Source: CAYVQF01 sp964454015 (GTDB lineage: Bacteria > Myxococcota_A > Bradymonadia > UBA4248). From it: a DNA stretch of 50,641 bases. Within the stretch, counting starts at the first letter, position 1. Every line of letters begins with the position of its first letter. Shown one piece after another: positions 16,192 to 24,434 of this stretch. The stretch spans positions 1 through 50,641 of the forward strand of contig CAYVQF010000043.1 of the NCBI GenBank assembly GCA_964454015.1, read 5' to 3'. The notes under the pieces are model-generated. The model saw only the letters and a program-made list of their open reading frames with translations. It did not search any database and was not told where the DNA came from. The position numbers and the translations under genes are program-made.

Positions 16192-17153
16192 GGGGCCGGA
16201 GGCGATGGGGCGGCGCTCGCTGGCGGCGGCTGCTGCCGGGGATCGGCGCGCTCTGCCTCTTGGCTTGTACGCCTGCCGCTCCGGTGGAGCCCAGCGCCGT
16301 GGCGGCGCCGGAGGTGGCCAAGGAGGGGGAGACGCGCGCCGTGCGGGTGGCCCTCGGCGGCGACCTCAGCTTGGGGCGGTGGCGCGACGGGCGCTACCGG
16401 GCCATCCCGCCGCCGCCGCAGTGGGACGAGATCGCGGCGCAGATGGCGGCGGCCGATGTGCGGGTGGTCAACCTGGAGAGCGGCGTGTGTACGGCGGAAG
16501 AGGCGGCGGCCAGCGCCGACGCGGTGGCCTTGCAGCAGGTGCGTTTGACCTCGGATCCGGAGGCGCTGGTGGCGTGGTTGGCGGCGCACGCCGTGGATGT
16601 GGCGGTCGTGGCCAACAACCATGCCCTGGACTGTGGCGGCCAGGGCCTGGACCGCACCTTGGAGGTGCTGGCCGCGGCGGGGGTGGTGGCCGTGGGGGCG
16701 CGGCCGCGGGGGACTCAGGCGTGGTCGACGGCGGTGTTGGAGCGCGCAGGCCTCACGGTGGTGTTGAGCGCCGTGTCTTTCCATCCCGCCCCAGTGGCGG
16801 CGCGGGGTGCTTGGGCGCCGGTGTGGTTGCGCTGGCAGGATGCGGAGCAGTTGGTGGCGCACGTGGCGTCTTTGCGGGAGGCGCATCCGGTGGCGGCGAT
16901 CATCGTCTCCATCCACTGGGGCGAGGCGTATGCCGCCGCGCCAGCGCCAAGGCAGCAGGCGTTGGCGCGGCGGCTGGTGGGGGTGGGGGCCGACGTGGTC
17001 TTCGGGCACGGCGCCCACACGCCGCAGGCCAGCGAGGCGTGGCACGGGGCCACCATCATTTATTCGGCGGGTGATCTCCATTTTGGTGGTCCGGGCGGGG
17101 CCCAGGTCCAGGTGGTGGAGATTCCGCGGCCGAGCGGCGTGGCCACGCCCTGA
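16188..17153 (+). CDS. CapA-like metallophosphatase-fold lipoprotein
   Basis: A 321-residue member of the CapA/poly-gamma-glutamate-synthesis family. It shows RVALGGDLSLGR, VRVVNLESGV, VVANNHALDCGG, IIVSIHWGEAY and FGHGAH in the expected order; these are the likely metal-site motifs. An Arg-rich start and a hydrophobic stretch end at LCLLAC (Cys27), so it is probably lipid-anchored. The only sensible start is the GTG overlapping the tolC stop (GTGA), giving translational coupling. No other polyglutamate genes (capB, capC) are near. Its place in an export operon suggests an envelope job linked to the exported substrate. Confidence 0.85.
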   Translation: MRGRRRWGGARWRRLLPGIGALCLLACTPAAPVEPSAVAAPEVAKEGETRAVRVALGGDLSLGRWRDGRYRAIPPPPQWDEIAAQMAAADVRVVNLESGVCTAEEAAASADAVALQQVRLTSDPEALVAWLAAHAVDVAVVANNHALDCGGQGLDRTLEVLAAAGVVAVGARPRGTQAWSTAVLERAGLTVVLSAVSFHPAPVAARGAWAPVWLRWQDAEQLVAHVASLREAHPVAAIIVSIHWGEAYAAAPAPRQQALARRLVGVGADVVFGHGAHTPQASEAWHGATIIYSAGDLHFGGPGGAQVQVVEIPRPSGVATP

Positions 17154-17375
17154 GGCGCGTTCGCTCGGCCCGCGCCCGCGGACGCCCACGCGCCAGTGGA
17201 TCCAAGGGCGAGAGCGACGCCTGGAATCATGTGAAAAAAAGCTGTCGACTATGGTTGACATGCAGTGATGAAGATACACAACAAAGGGACAGGAGGGCGC
17301 TGCGTCGTGAGCGCGGTGCCGTGGGTAGAACGCGATCGGTGCATGCCGGTTCAATAACGATAAAGTGAGCGTGAC

Positions 17376-19436
17376 ATGTCTGCGAAAAAGTTGATCAGAA
17401 TAATCTCGGTGGCTTTCATGGCGGTGGTGCTGTTGGGGGTGACGGCTTGTGACGATGAATCGTCGGATCCGAAGCCGGACATGATGACCGATGTGGTGGA
17501 ATTGCCCGATGTCAGCCCTGACACGGTGGATCCCGACGTGCCCGATGTGGTCGAGCCCAATGCGTCGCTGCGTTTCGTCCACTTGTCGCCCGACGCGCCG
17601 GCTGTCGACATTTTCGCGAACGCGACCGCGCCGGCGCTGGTGAGCGATCTGGCTTTCGCCGAGGGAACGCCCTACTTGCAAGTTCCGGCGGCGACTTACA
17701 GTGTCGAGATTGCGGCGGCTGGGACTTCGCCAGACGCGGCGGTGCTGACCATCCCGGCGCTGACCTTGGAGGGTGACACCCAATACAGCGCCGTGGCTTA
17801 TGGCAAGCTGGCGAACCTGAGTGTGCTGCCGCTGATCGATGGCGCCGCAGATCCAGGTGGCATTGCGGTGCGTGCCGTGCACGTGGCGGCCGATGTGGGC
17901 ACGGTGGATATCTGGGCCCTGGGTGATAGCCCGGCCAAGGTGGTGTCGAGCCTAGGCTTTGGTGTGGCCTCTGAGATCTTGGATTTGCCAGCAGCGGCGC
18001 TGGAGATCGGGATCGATGTGGACGCCGACGCCGTGCCTGATCTGGTCTTCGCGATTCCGGCGTTGCCGGCGGGGACCTTTGTCAATCTCTTCGCGGTGCA
18101 GGACAATGACGGCGAGGTCTTCCTCTTGGCCCAGCTCCCCAACGGGACCCTGGTGCGCATCGATGCCGAGGAGGAGGTGATCCCCGATCCCGAGATGGCC
18201 ATGCTGCGCGTGCTGCACCTCTCGCCCGACGCTCCGGCCGTGGACATTTTCATCGACGCCGCGACGCCGGCTGCGGTGAGCGGTCTGGCCTTTGGCGAAG
18301 GAATCGACTACGTCTCCCTGCCCGTGGGGACCTACAGCGTTCAGGTCGCAGCGGCTGGCGGGACGCCTGATGCGGCGGTGTTGACCGTCGACGCGTTGAC
18401 CCTGGAGAAGGACGCCAAGCTGACGGCCGTGGCTTACGGCGAGCTGGCTTCCATTGGCGCGCTGGCCCTGGTGGATGCGCAGGAGACCTCGTCTCCGGAC
18501 CACATCTCGGTGCGGGCCATTCACACGGCGGCTGGGGTTGGCACGGTGGACATTTGGCACCTGCCGCGGGTGGGTACGCCAGCGATGCTTTATGAAGACG
18601 TGCCTTTTGGTGGCGTGGGTGAGTACCTCGACCTCCCAGCGGGCGCCTACACCATCGGCTTCGATGTGAACAAGGACGCGAACCCTGACCTGGTCTTCTC
18701 TCTGCCGGCGCTACCTGGCGGGACCATCGCCAATGTCTTCGCGGTGAACGACAGTGACGGGGCGGTCTTCCTCTTGGCTCAGCTTGGCGACAGCAGCCTG
18801 GTGCGGATTGATCCCGACACGGCAGCGATCTCCGTGATTCATCTCTCCCCTGATGCACCGTCGGTGGACATCTTCGTCAACGGCGGCGTGAGCCCAGCCG
18901 TGTCGGCCTTGGCCTACGGCGAGAGCACGGGCTACATCGACTTGGCGCCGGGCTCTTATGACTTCGACGTGTCCGTGAGCGGTCAGCCGGCCTCGGCGGC
19001 GGTGATCTCCATCGAAGACGCGGCCCTCGCCTCGGGGCGCAAGTACAGCGCCGTGGCTTACAACGAGGTGGCGTCCCTGTCCCATCTGGTCCTGGTCTCC
19101 AACCTCTGGGGCTTGGCCGAGGGCGAAATCCGGGTGCGGGCGATTCACGCGGCTGCCGGCGTGGGCCAGGTCGACATTTGGGAGGTGAGTGGCACGCCAG
19201 CGGCGCTCTTGCCTGACTTCGACTTCGGCGCGGTGAGCGACTACCTCGACTTGCCGGCCCAGGCTTACCAGCTCGGCTTCGATCTTGACAACGATGGCAC
19301 GCCCGAGCTGATCTTCGACATCCCGGCCCTGCCGGCGGGGACGGTGGCTGACATCTTCGCCGTGGCCGATAGCGGTGGCGCCTACCTTTGGGTGCAGCTC
19401 GACGACGGCGTCGGCGTGCGCATCGACCCGAACTGA
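17376..19436 (+). CDS. lipoprotein with six DUF4397-type modules
   Basis: A 686-residue predicted surface lipoprotein. The signal peptide ends at LGVTAC (Cys25), followed by an Asp/Pro/Val-rich linker (26-62). Then come three tandem A-B pairs of DUF4397-like beta modules. The A modules begin with HLSPDAPAVDIF at about 63, 275 and 484, and the B modules begin with VRAIHxAAGVGTVDIW at about 162, 377 and 585. The function of DUF4397 is unknown; such proteins are common in Myxococcota and Bacteroidetes envelopes. The module pairs are similar at DNA level, so the gene probably grew by tandem duplication. The upstream 220 bp hold a TTGACA at 17255 without a clear -10. A terminator-like hairpin follows the gene. 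Confidence 0.85.
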   Translation: MSAKKLIRIISVAFMAVVLLGVTACDDESSDPKPDMMTDVVELPDVSPDTVDPDVPDVVEPNASLRFVHLSPDAPAVDIFANATAPALVSDLAFAEGTPYLQVPAATYSVEIAAAGTSPDAAVLTIPALTLEGDTQYSAVAYGKLANLSVLPLIDGAADPGGIAVRAVHVAADVGTVDIWALGDSPAKVVSSLGFGVASEILDLPAAALEIGIDVDADAVPDLVFAIPALPAGTFVNLFAVQDNDGEVFLLAQLPNGTLVRIDAEEEVIPDPEMAMLRVLHLSPDAPAVDIFIDAATPAAVSGLAFGEGIDYVSLPVGTYSVQVAAAGGTPDAAVLTVDALTLEKDAKLTAVAYGELASIGALALVDAQETSSPDHISVRAIHTAAGVGTVDIWHLPRVGTPAMLYEDVPFGGVGEYLDLPAGAYTIGFDVNKDANPDLVFSLPALPGGTIANVFAVNDSDGAVFLLAQLGDSSLVRIDPDTAAISVIHLSPDAPSVDIFVNGGVSPAVSALAYGESTGYIDLAPGSYDFDVSVSGQPASAAVISIEDAALASGRKYSAVAYNEVASLSHLVLVSNLWGLAEGEIRVRAIHAAAGVGQVDIWEVSGTPAALLPDFDFGAVSDYLDLPAQAYQLGFDLDNDGTPELIFDIPALPAGTVADIFAVADSGGAYLWVQLDDGVGVRIDPN

Positions 19437-19456
19437 GCTAGGGCGTGTGGGCTAGG

Positions 19457-19489
19457 GCGCCGCTTCGCCTCGGGTGAGGCGGCGCTTTG
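19457..19489 (+). terminator. terminator-like hairpin after the DUF4397 gene
   Basis: A stem of GCGCCG with CGGCGC plus CCTC with GAGG, with a five-base bulge and a GGGT loop, is followed by TTTGTC, 20 bases after the stop at 19436. Confidence 0.5.
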
Positions 19490-19516
19490 TCGTAGATGGT
19501 CGACATTTTCGTAGAT
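19490..19516 (+). promoter_or_regulatory. paired TCGTAGAT direct repeats
   Basis: Two perfect TCGTAGAT octamers start at 19490 and 19509, 19 bp apart. They lie about 53 bases before the B12-binding regulator gene. A direct-repeat operator for self-regulation is conceivable, as known for CarH-type repressors; this is inference only. Confidence 0.3.
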
Positions 19517-19569
19517 TGTGATTTGGGATCCACTTGGACAGTGAACAGCGGCGCAGCGAGGACCGTGTG

Positions 19570-20475
19570 ATGGCAACCGAGACCCACAGCCTGATGGAGC
19601 AGATGTTCAAGGCGCTGCGCGCGGGAGACGAGGCGCAGGCGGTCACGCTGGTGGGCGAGGCGCTGCGGCGCGGGGTGGGGGCGTTGGAGTTGAGCGAGGG
19701 GGTGATCGCGCCGGCTTTGGCGCGCGTCGGTGCGGAGTGGGCCGAGGGCCGCTTGAGCGTGGCGCATGAACACTGGGCGACCCAGACCTGTGTGCGCTGT
19801 GTGCACGGCTTTCGCTCGGAAGTGGTGCGGGCCACGCCGCTGGGGTTGCGGGCGGTGGTGGCGTGCTTGCCTGGCGAGGCGCACGACTTGGGGGGGCGTA
19901 TTTTCAGCGAGCTGTTGTATTTGCAGGGTTGGGAGGTCCACTTCCTGGGGGCCAACACGCCGGCAGAGGATCTCTTGGCCTACGTGGATCCGCAGCGCGC
20001 CCCGATGGCGCCGGTGAAGCCCGTGGACTTGCTGGTCTTGGCGGGCAAGGGTCTGGCCGAAGCGTCAGGGCGGCGCGAGCTGGCTTCGTTGTTGGCGGCG
20101 GTGCAGGGCCTCGCGCCGCGACCGGCGGTGTTGGTGGGGGGGCAAGTGGCCACTTGGGTCGAGGCGCAGGGGGCGGATGGGCAGGCGGTGAGCTTCAGCG
20201 AAGGTTTGCGCTTTGCTTGCCAAGTGAGCGAGGAGCGGGCCGAGCGGACCTCTTTGCCAGAGCACCTGGCGGGTATTGGCAAGCGTCTGCACCAGCTCCG
20301 GCGGCAACGCGGGTGGAGTCAAGCGGCCCTCGCCGAGGCATCGCAGTTGGACCGGACCTACATCAGCGCCCTGGAGCGGGGCAAGCAGAACCCGACCTTG
20401 GGAGCGCTGGTGCGGGTGGCCGAGGCGCTCGGCTGCTCGCTGTCAGATGTGGTGCTCGGTCCGCAGGGGCATTGA
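19570..20475 (+). CDS. B12-binding (CarH-like) sensor with C-terminal XRE helix-turn-helix
   Basis: A 301-residue probable cobalamin-dependent transcription factor. Residues 1-90 form the helical B12-capping domain, with Trp57 followed nine residues later by Glu67-His68. This is the W-x9-EH signature of CarH/LitR light sensors. Residues 95-215 are a Rossmann-type B12-binding domain with ExHxxG (GEAHDLGG, His105), the lower cobalt ligand. Residues 236-295 are an XRE/Cro helix-turn-helix (SQAALAEASQLDRTYISALE, then GKQNPT). CarH and LitR carry an N-terminal MerR domain instead, so the order is reversed and the DNA-binding class is different. The ATG has GAGG upstream. Targets are unknown; a DsrE-like gene lies downstream. 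Confidence 0.88.
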   Translation: MATETHSLMEQMFKALRAGDEAQAVTLVGEALRRGVGALELSEGVIAPALARVGAEWAEGRLSVAHEHWATQTCVRCVHGFRSEVVRATPLGLRAVVACLPGEAHDLGGRIFSELLYLQGWEVHFLGANTPAEDLLAYVDPQRAPMAPVKPVDLLVLAGKGLAEASGRRELASLLAAVQGLAPRPAVLVGGQVATWVEAQGADGQAVSFSEGLRFACQVSEERAERTSLPEHLAGIGKRLHQLRRQRGWSQAALAEASQLDRTYISALERGKQNPTLGALVRVAEALGCSLSDVVLGPQGH

Positions 20476-20637
20476 ATCGTTTCCGGGTGAGGGCCCGGCG
20501 CTGACCGCGGTGGCAAGGCGCGCGCGCTGTGGTAGAGAGTACGGGTGGGTGGTTTGGCTCCGCTGGAACAGTGCTTGGGACCTGGCGGGGGGGCGCTGCC
20601 CATTTTGTCGATGATGACCACCAGGTGGAGGTGTGTG

Positions 20638-20988
20638 ATGGCGAAGATTGCTCTCTTTGCGTTCAATGGTGAACCCATGTGTTTCGTGCACGTGCTGCTC
20701 AATGCCTTTGATTTTCAGGCGCGCGGTGATGAGGTGAAGGTGGTGATCGAGGGCAGCGCCACCAAGCTGGTGAAGTCCTATGCGGACGATCCCGAGCTGC
20801 CCTTTGCGGCGCTGTACCACAAGGCCCATGCGGCGGGTTTGCTGGCTGAGGTTTGCCAGGCGTGCGCCGCCAAGATGGGGAGCCTCGAGGCGGCCAAGGC
20901 GCAGGGCATTCCCCTGGGCAACGATATGAAGGGGCATCCCAGCCTGGCGCGTTTCCTGGCCGAAGGCTATCAGGTGTTCACGTTCTGA
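20638..20988 (+). CDS. DsrE/DsrF-like small cytoplasmic protein
   Basis: A 116-residue protein with the alpha/beta DsrE-like fold. A first strand and loop KIALFAFNGEPMCFVHVLLN is followed by VKVVIEGSATKLV and the cysteine-bearing segment VCQACAAKMG. DsrE-family members handle sulfur or persulfide, but this subgroup is uncharacterised. A GGAGG lies seven bases before the ATG. It is 160 bp after the B12-binding regulator on the same strand and converges with the next gene. Confidence 0.75.
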   Translation: MAKIALFAFNGEPMCFVHVLLNAFDFQARGDEVKVVIEGSATKLVKSYADDPELPFAALYHKAHAAGLLAEVCQACAAKMGSLEAAKAQGIPLGNDMKGHPSLARFLAEGYQVFTF

Positions 20989-21013
20989 GGCGCGTCCTGG
21001 CGATGGGGTGGCA

Positions 21014-24000
21014 CTAGTGGGGCGGCCCGACGGCGATCTGCCGTCCGGCGTTGGCCAAGGCTCGGAGCTGAGCTGCGGTCTCGGCTTGGCTGGCCTCGGC
21101 GACGTTTTTGTAGGAGAAGGTGAAGAGGGGCGGCAGCGAGGTCTTGGTCATGAGCGACAGGGTCTTGGTCATGGCGTCGTTCCAGGTCTCGAGCCAGGCG
21201 CGGATCTCCTGTTGTTTTTGGAGGGAAGCGGCGGTCACGATGAGAGCCGCGTGGGGTTTGGGCGTGGCCGCGCCTTTTTCGCGTGGCAGGAGGTAGATGG
21301 TCTCGATGCCCGTGTTGTGGTCGAGGTAGAGAGCGAGCTCGCGCAGCTTCTCGATGGGCCAGCTTTCGAAGTGGGCCGCCTGCGGTGCGGGCGCCGTTGG
21401 CGCAAAGACCAGGGCGGGGTTCTCGCCTTCGCCGAGGAGGGCCACGGCGAGATCGCGCTCGCCGTCCATGAGGACGTTGAGGTTGAGGCCATTGCAGCAG
21501 GCGGGGACGTGGATGACGCGGACCGTATCGGCGAGGTGGGCGAATTCAGGCGCGAGTGCGGCGAGCGCGTTGGGGCTGTCGAGGAAGAAGCTCTGGTTGA
21601 AGACGATGCCCGCGTCGTCGGGGTAGAGGGGCAGGTAGCGGATGGCAGCTTCGACGAGGTCTTGGAAGAAGTGGGTGCCAAAGGAGAGGTCAGGGACGTA
21701 GTTGCCTTTGCGGCGCGCGATTTCGATGAGGAGCGCCGTATTGTTGATGTCCGAGTAGGTGACCTTGACGCCGAGTTTGATGTCGCCGCGGCTACCCCAG
21801 CGTCCGGGCCCCATGAGGATGAAGCGGCGACGTGGGAGTGCTTTGTTGAGCTTGGAGACGGCGCGCCCCACGTCGACCAATGTGTCGAGGTCGGTGATGG
21901 CGTTGTAGGCGTCGGGATCGACGTAGACGATGTGGGTGATGTCGCTGACTTTGGCGGTGGTAATGAACTTCTCGGCGGTGAAGAGGGTGCGGTCCAGGGG
22001 CAGTGGGTGGGGGATGACGACGGGATTCTCGCCGCCGCAGGCGACCTGGGGTCGACATTGCAGCAGGAAGAGGTTTTCGCCATCGTGGGCGAACTCGATG
22101 TCGACGGGGGTGTCGAGGGCGTCTTCGAGGGTGGTGAGGATGCGGGCCACTTGGGCGATGAAGGGGGTCGTCGAGAAGAGGCCTTCGAAGGTGACGATGA
22201 AGTCGTCCTTTTGGAAGTCCGTGGTCAAGGCGTGGGGGCGGCCGAGGATGCCCTCTTTGAGGGTGGAGACGACTTGGCGGAGGCCGGGGAAATCGGCGCC
22301 CACCTCGCGCAAGACCTCGACCACGTCTTTGGTGACCAGGCAGTTGTCCTCGAGGTCGATGACGTCCATGGCCTGAGGGGAATAGCGCAGCATCTCGTCG
22401 AGGGTGACGTTGACTCGCAGGGTGGGCTTGCCGGGCGCGATGAGGATGGGGTAGTCGTCGCCGAGGCGATCGACGGCGCGGGTGCCCAAGCCTGGCACCA
22501 GTCGGAGGAGGCCGTCGGTGCGGTCGATGCGGGGTGACCAGCGGAACTCGTTGTTACTGAAGGCGACGCCGGCGAAGGCTGGGAAGAAGAAGCGGCCAGC
22601 GCGTTTGCCAACCACTTCCTGGATGAGGATGCCCATCTCTTCGTTGAAGTCGAGCAGACCGCGTTCGGCGCGGTACTCGATGGGGTCGGGGCCGAAGGTG
22701 GAGGCGTAGATTTCGGCGATGGCGTCGGTCAGAGCGTCGAGGCGCTCGCGTTTGGAGCCTTGATTGGCCAAGAACAGGCTCTTGTACTTTCCGGAGAAGG
22801 CGGCGCCAAAGCGATCTTCGAGGAGGCTGGAGGAGCGGACGATAAGGGGGACTTCGCCGAAGTCGTCCAGGGCCATGGAGAGTCCGCTGACCACCTCGGG
22901 TGGGAAGGAGGAGTTCTTGAAGACCTGGATGATGTGAGGGTACTCGTTGCGAACTTCGTTGATGTCTTTGTACTTCTGTTCGTAGACCTCTTCGAAGTCG
23001 TTGTACTGGAGGAAGTCCAAGACGCCGTTGGAGGAGATGTACCAGGTCTTGGGGGTCTTGACGTTGGCGAAGTGGCTGAGGGCGGCTGGGGCCGAGATGG
23101 CTTGGACCGTCGTGCTCGATGGGGTGTTGCGGTTGCTGGCGCTGGCCTGCTGCAGGGCGAGTTGGGCAGCGCGTGGACCCATGCGCACCGGCGGCGGTGC
23201 TTCTTGGGCTTCGGTGCTGCGTTTGAGGACCAGGCTCGCGAGGAAGACCCCTGCCGACTTGCCGCCGAGTTTGCCGTGGGCGCTGGGCGAGAGGATGATG
23301 CGCTCGATGACGTCGAAGAAGTCACTGATTTGAATGTACTTCTTGCCGACGTTGATGAACTCGAGTTGCTCCGTGAAGAAGCGGCGGATGAGGCCGACGA
23401 CGACGCCGTTGATGGCGGCCTCGGAGAGGGTGCGTTGCTCGATGGAGAGGTACTTGTAGCGCCTGACGACGTTGACGATCTCGTGCAGGGCGAGCTGGCC
23501 GTTGATGACGGCTTTGACCAGGAAGGAGGACTTGTCTTCGTGAATCCACTTCTGGATGCCGCGCAAGATGTCATCGTCGCTCAGGTGGGCGCTGGCGAGC
23601 TGGAAGACCTCGTTGACCAGGGTGGCGCTCTCGCTGGGTGAAGACTTGCGCAGGGGCTGGTTGAGATCGGCCAGGCGGTCTTCGCTGAGGAGGTCGGTGC
23701 CGAAATGGATGAGGAGATCTTTGGCCTCTTCGACACCGAACCAGGCGAGCTGATTGACCAGCTTGCGGGCGATGCGGTTGAGGAGGCGGAGGTCGGTCTT
23801 GCGGAGCAAGTCGACGGCGAGGCGCCATTCCTGGCGGGCGCTGATAGGGGCGTCGGTGCGCTTGGCGGAGCGCTTGAAGGTGTTTTTGAGTTGCTGATGG
23901 AGGAGGAAGAAGGAGAGGCGCTGGGCGATGGCATCGATGAGCTTGGCCTCTTCCTTGAGGAAGGGGCCTTTATCGGCCAGGGGGACGTCCTTGGTGTAGT

Positions 24001-24292
24001 GGACGGTGAGGCGACCGACGGCGGCGCCGTGGATGACGATGTCGGCGTGTTGATTCCAGATGCTCTCGCTGAAGTCGCGGCTGAAGTAGCGCTCGCCAGC
24101 GTAGGTCAGCTCGGCGACGCAGACATCGGAGTACTGCCATCCAGCGGGGATGACTTCGACCAGGGCGCGGCAGGCGCTGACCACGTCGGGATCCTTGGAG
24201 AGGATTTCTTCGACCTGAAAGGTGCAGGCGAGCTCTTTGACGCGCTGCTGCAGTTGGGGGATGAGGCGGGCGGCAGAACGAGACTCGGACAT
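21014..24292 (-). CDS. large PEP/pyruvate-binding-domain protein lacking a phosphohistidine domain
   Basis: A 1092-residue protein. Residues 1-140 look GAF-like. Residues 140-430 are mostly helical. Residues 430-800 resemble the ATP-grasp, PEP/pyruvate-binding N-domain of pyruvate phosphate dikinase and PEP synthase (EVPLIVRSSSLLEDRFGAAF, ILIQEVVG, LFLLQCRPQVA). The C-terminal 290 residues carry a conserved-looking stretch (RFILMGPGRWGSRGD, YSDINNTALLIEIA) of unknown function. No swivelling phosphohistidine motif and no PEP-utiliser TIM barrel are seen, so it cannot be a complete dikinase; an ATP-dependent phosphotransferase role is inference. The ATG has GGGAG six bases upstream. A 54-bp perfect palindrome starts 28 bases before the gene. 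Confidence 0.8.
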   Translation of the reverse strand: MSESRSAARLIPQLQQRVKELACTFQVEEILSKDPDVVSACRALVEVIPAGWQYSDVCVAELTYAGERYFSRDFSESIWNQHADIVIHGAAVGRLTVHYTKDVPLADKGPFLKEEAKLIDAIAQRLSFFLLHQQLKNTFKRSAKRTDAPISARQEWRLAVDLLRKTDLRLLNRIARKLVNQLAWFGVEEAKDLLIHFGTDLLSEDRLADLNQPLRKSSPSESATLVNEVFQLASAHLSDDDILRGIQKWIHEDKSSFLVKAVINGQLALHEIVNVVRRYKYLSIEQRTLSEAAINGVVVGLIRRFFTEQLEFINVGKKYIQISDFFDVIERIILSPSAHGKLGGKSAGVFLASLVLKRSTEAQEAPPPVRMGPRAAQLALQQASASNRNTPSSTTVQAISAPAALSHFANVKTPKTWYISSNGVLDFLQYNDFEEVYEQKYKDINEVRNEYPHIIQVFKNSSFPPEVVSGLSMALDDFGEVPLIVRSSSLLEDRFGAAFSGKYKSLFLANQGSKRERLDALTDAIAEIYASTFGPDPIEYRAERGLLDFNEEMGILIQEVVGKRAGRFFFPAFAGVAFSNNEFRWSPRIDRTDGLLRLVPGLGTRAVDRLGDDYPILIAPGKPTLRVNVTLDEMLRYSPQAMDVIDLEDNCLVTKDVVEVLREVGADFPGLRQVVSTLKEGILGRPHALTTDFQKDDFIVTFEGLFSTTPFIAQVARILTTLEDALDTPVDIEFAHDGENLFLLQCRPQVACGGENPVVIPHPLPLDRTLFTAEKFITTAKVSDITHIVYVDPDAYNAITDLDTLVDVGRAVSKLNKALPRRRFILMGPGRWGSRGDIKLGVKVTYSDINNTALLIEIARRKGNYVPDLSFGTHFFQDLVEAAIRYLPLYPDDAGIVFNQSFFLDSPNALAALAPEFAHLADTVRVIHVPACCNGLNLNVLMDGERDLAVALLGEGENPALVFAPTAPAPQAAHFESWPIEKLRELALYLDHNTGIETIYLLPREKGAATPKPHAALIVTAASLQKQQEIRAWLETWNDAMTKTLSLMTKTSLPPLFTFSYKNVAEASQAETAAQLRALANAGRQIAVGPPH

Positions 24293-24319
24293 GAGCGCTC
24301 CCGGCGTCAGCGGTGGTTC

Positions 24320-24373
24320 AGCAAAGTGATAGCGGCGCACACCTGCGCAGGTGTGCGCCGCTATCACTTTGCT
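24320..24373. repeat. perfect 54-bp palindrome
   Basis: Two 27-base arms meet without a loop; the left arm begins AGCAAAGTGATAGCGGCGCA and the right arm is its exact reverse complement, the centre being ACCTGC/GCAGGT. It sits between the glutamate dehydrogenase stop (24435) and the start of the PEP-binding protein gene (24292), both on the minus strand. It could act as terminator, attenuator or protein-binding site. Confidence 0.95.
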
Positions 24374-24379
24374 CGCTTG

Positions 24380-24413
24380 GCGTCAATGCAGCCGGAGGTG
24401 GCTGCGTTGACGC
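24380..24413 (-). terminator. second hairpin after glutamate dehydrogenase
   Basis: A 14-bp stem (GCGTCAATGCAGCC with GGCTGCGTTGACGC, one G-U wobble) has a six-base loop, 21 bases after the stop of the minus-strand gene. There is no U-tract. It may terminate transcription together with the adjacent palindrome. Confidence 0.45.
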
Positions 24414-24434
24414 GTTGGGGTGGCCGGGATGGAA

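Noticed and set aside
16050..17882. 610-codon open frame on the minus strand
   Set aside because: It runs antisense across tolC, capA and the DUF4397 gene. The product is His/Arg/Pro-rich with no motif.
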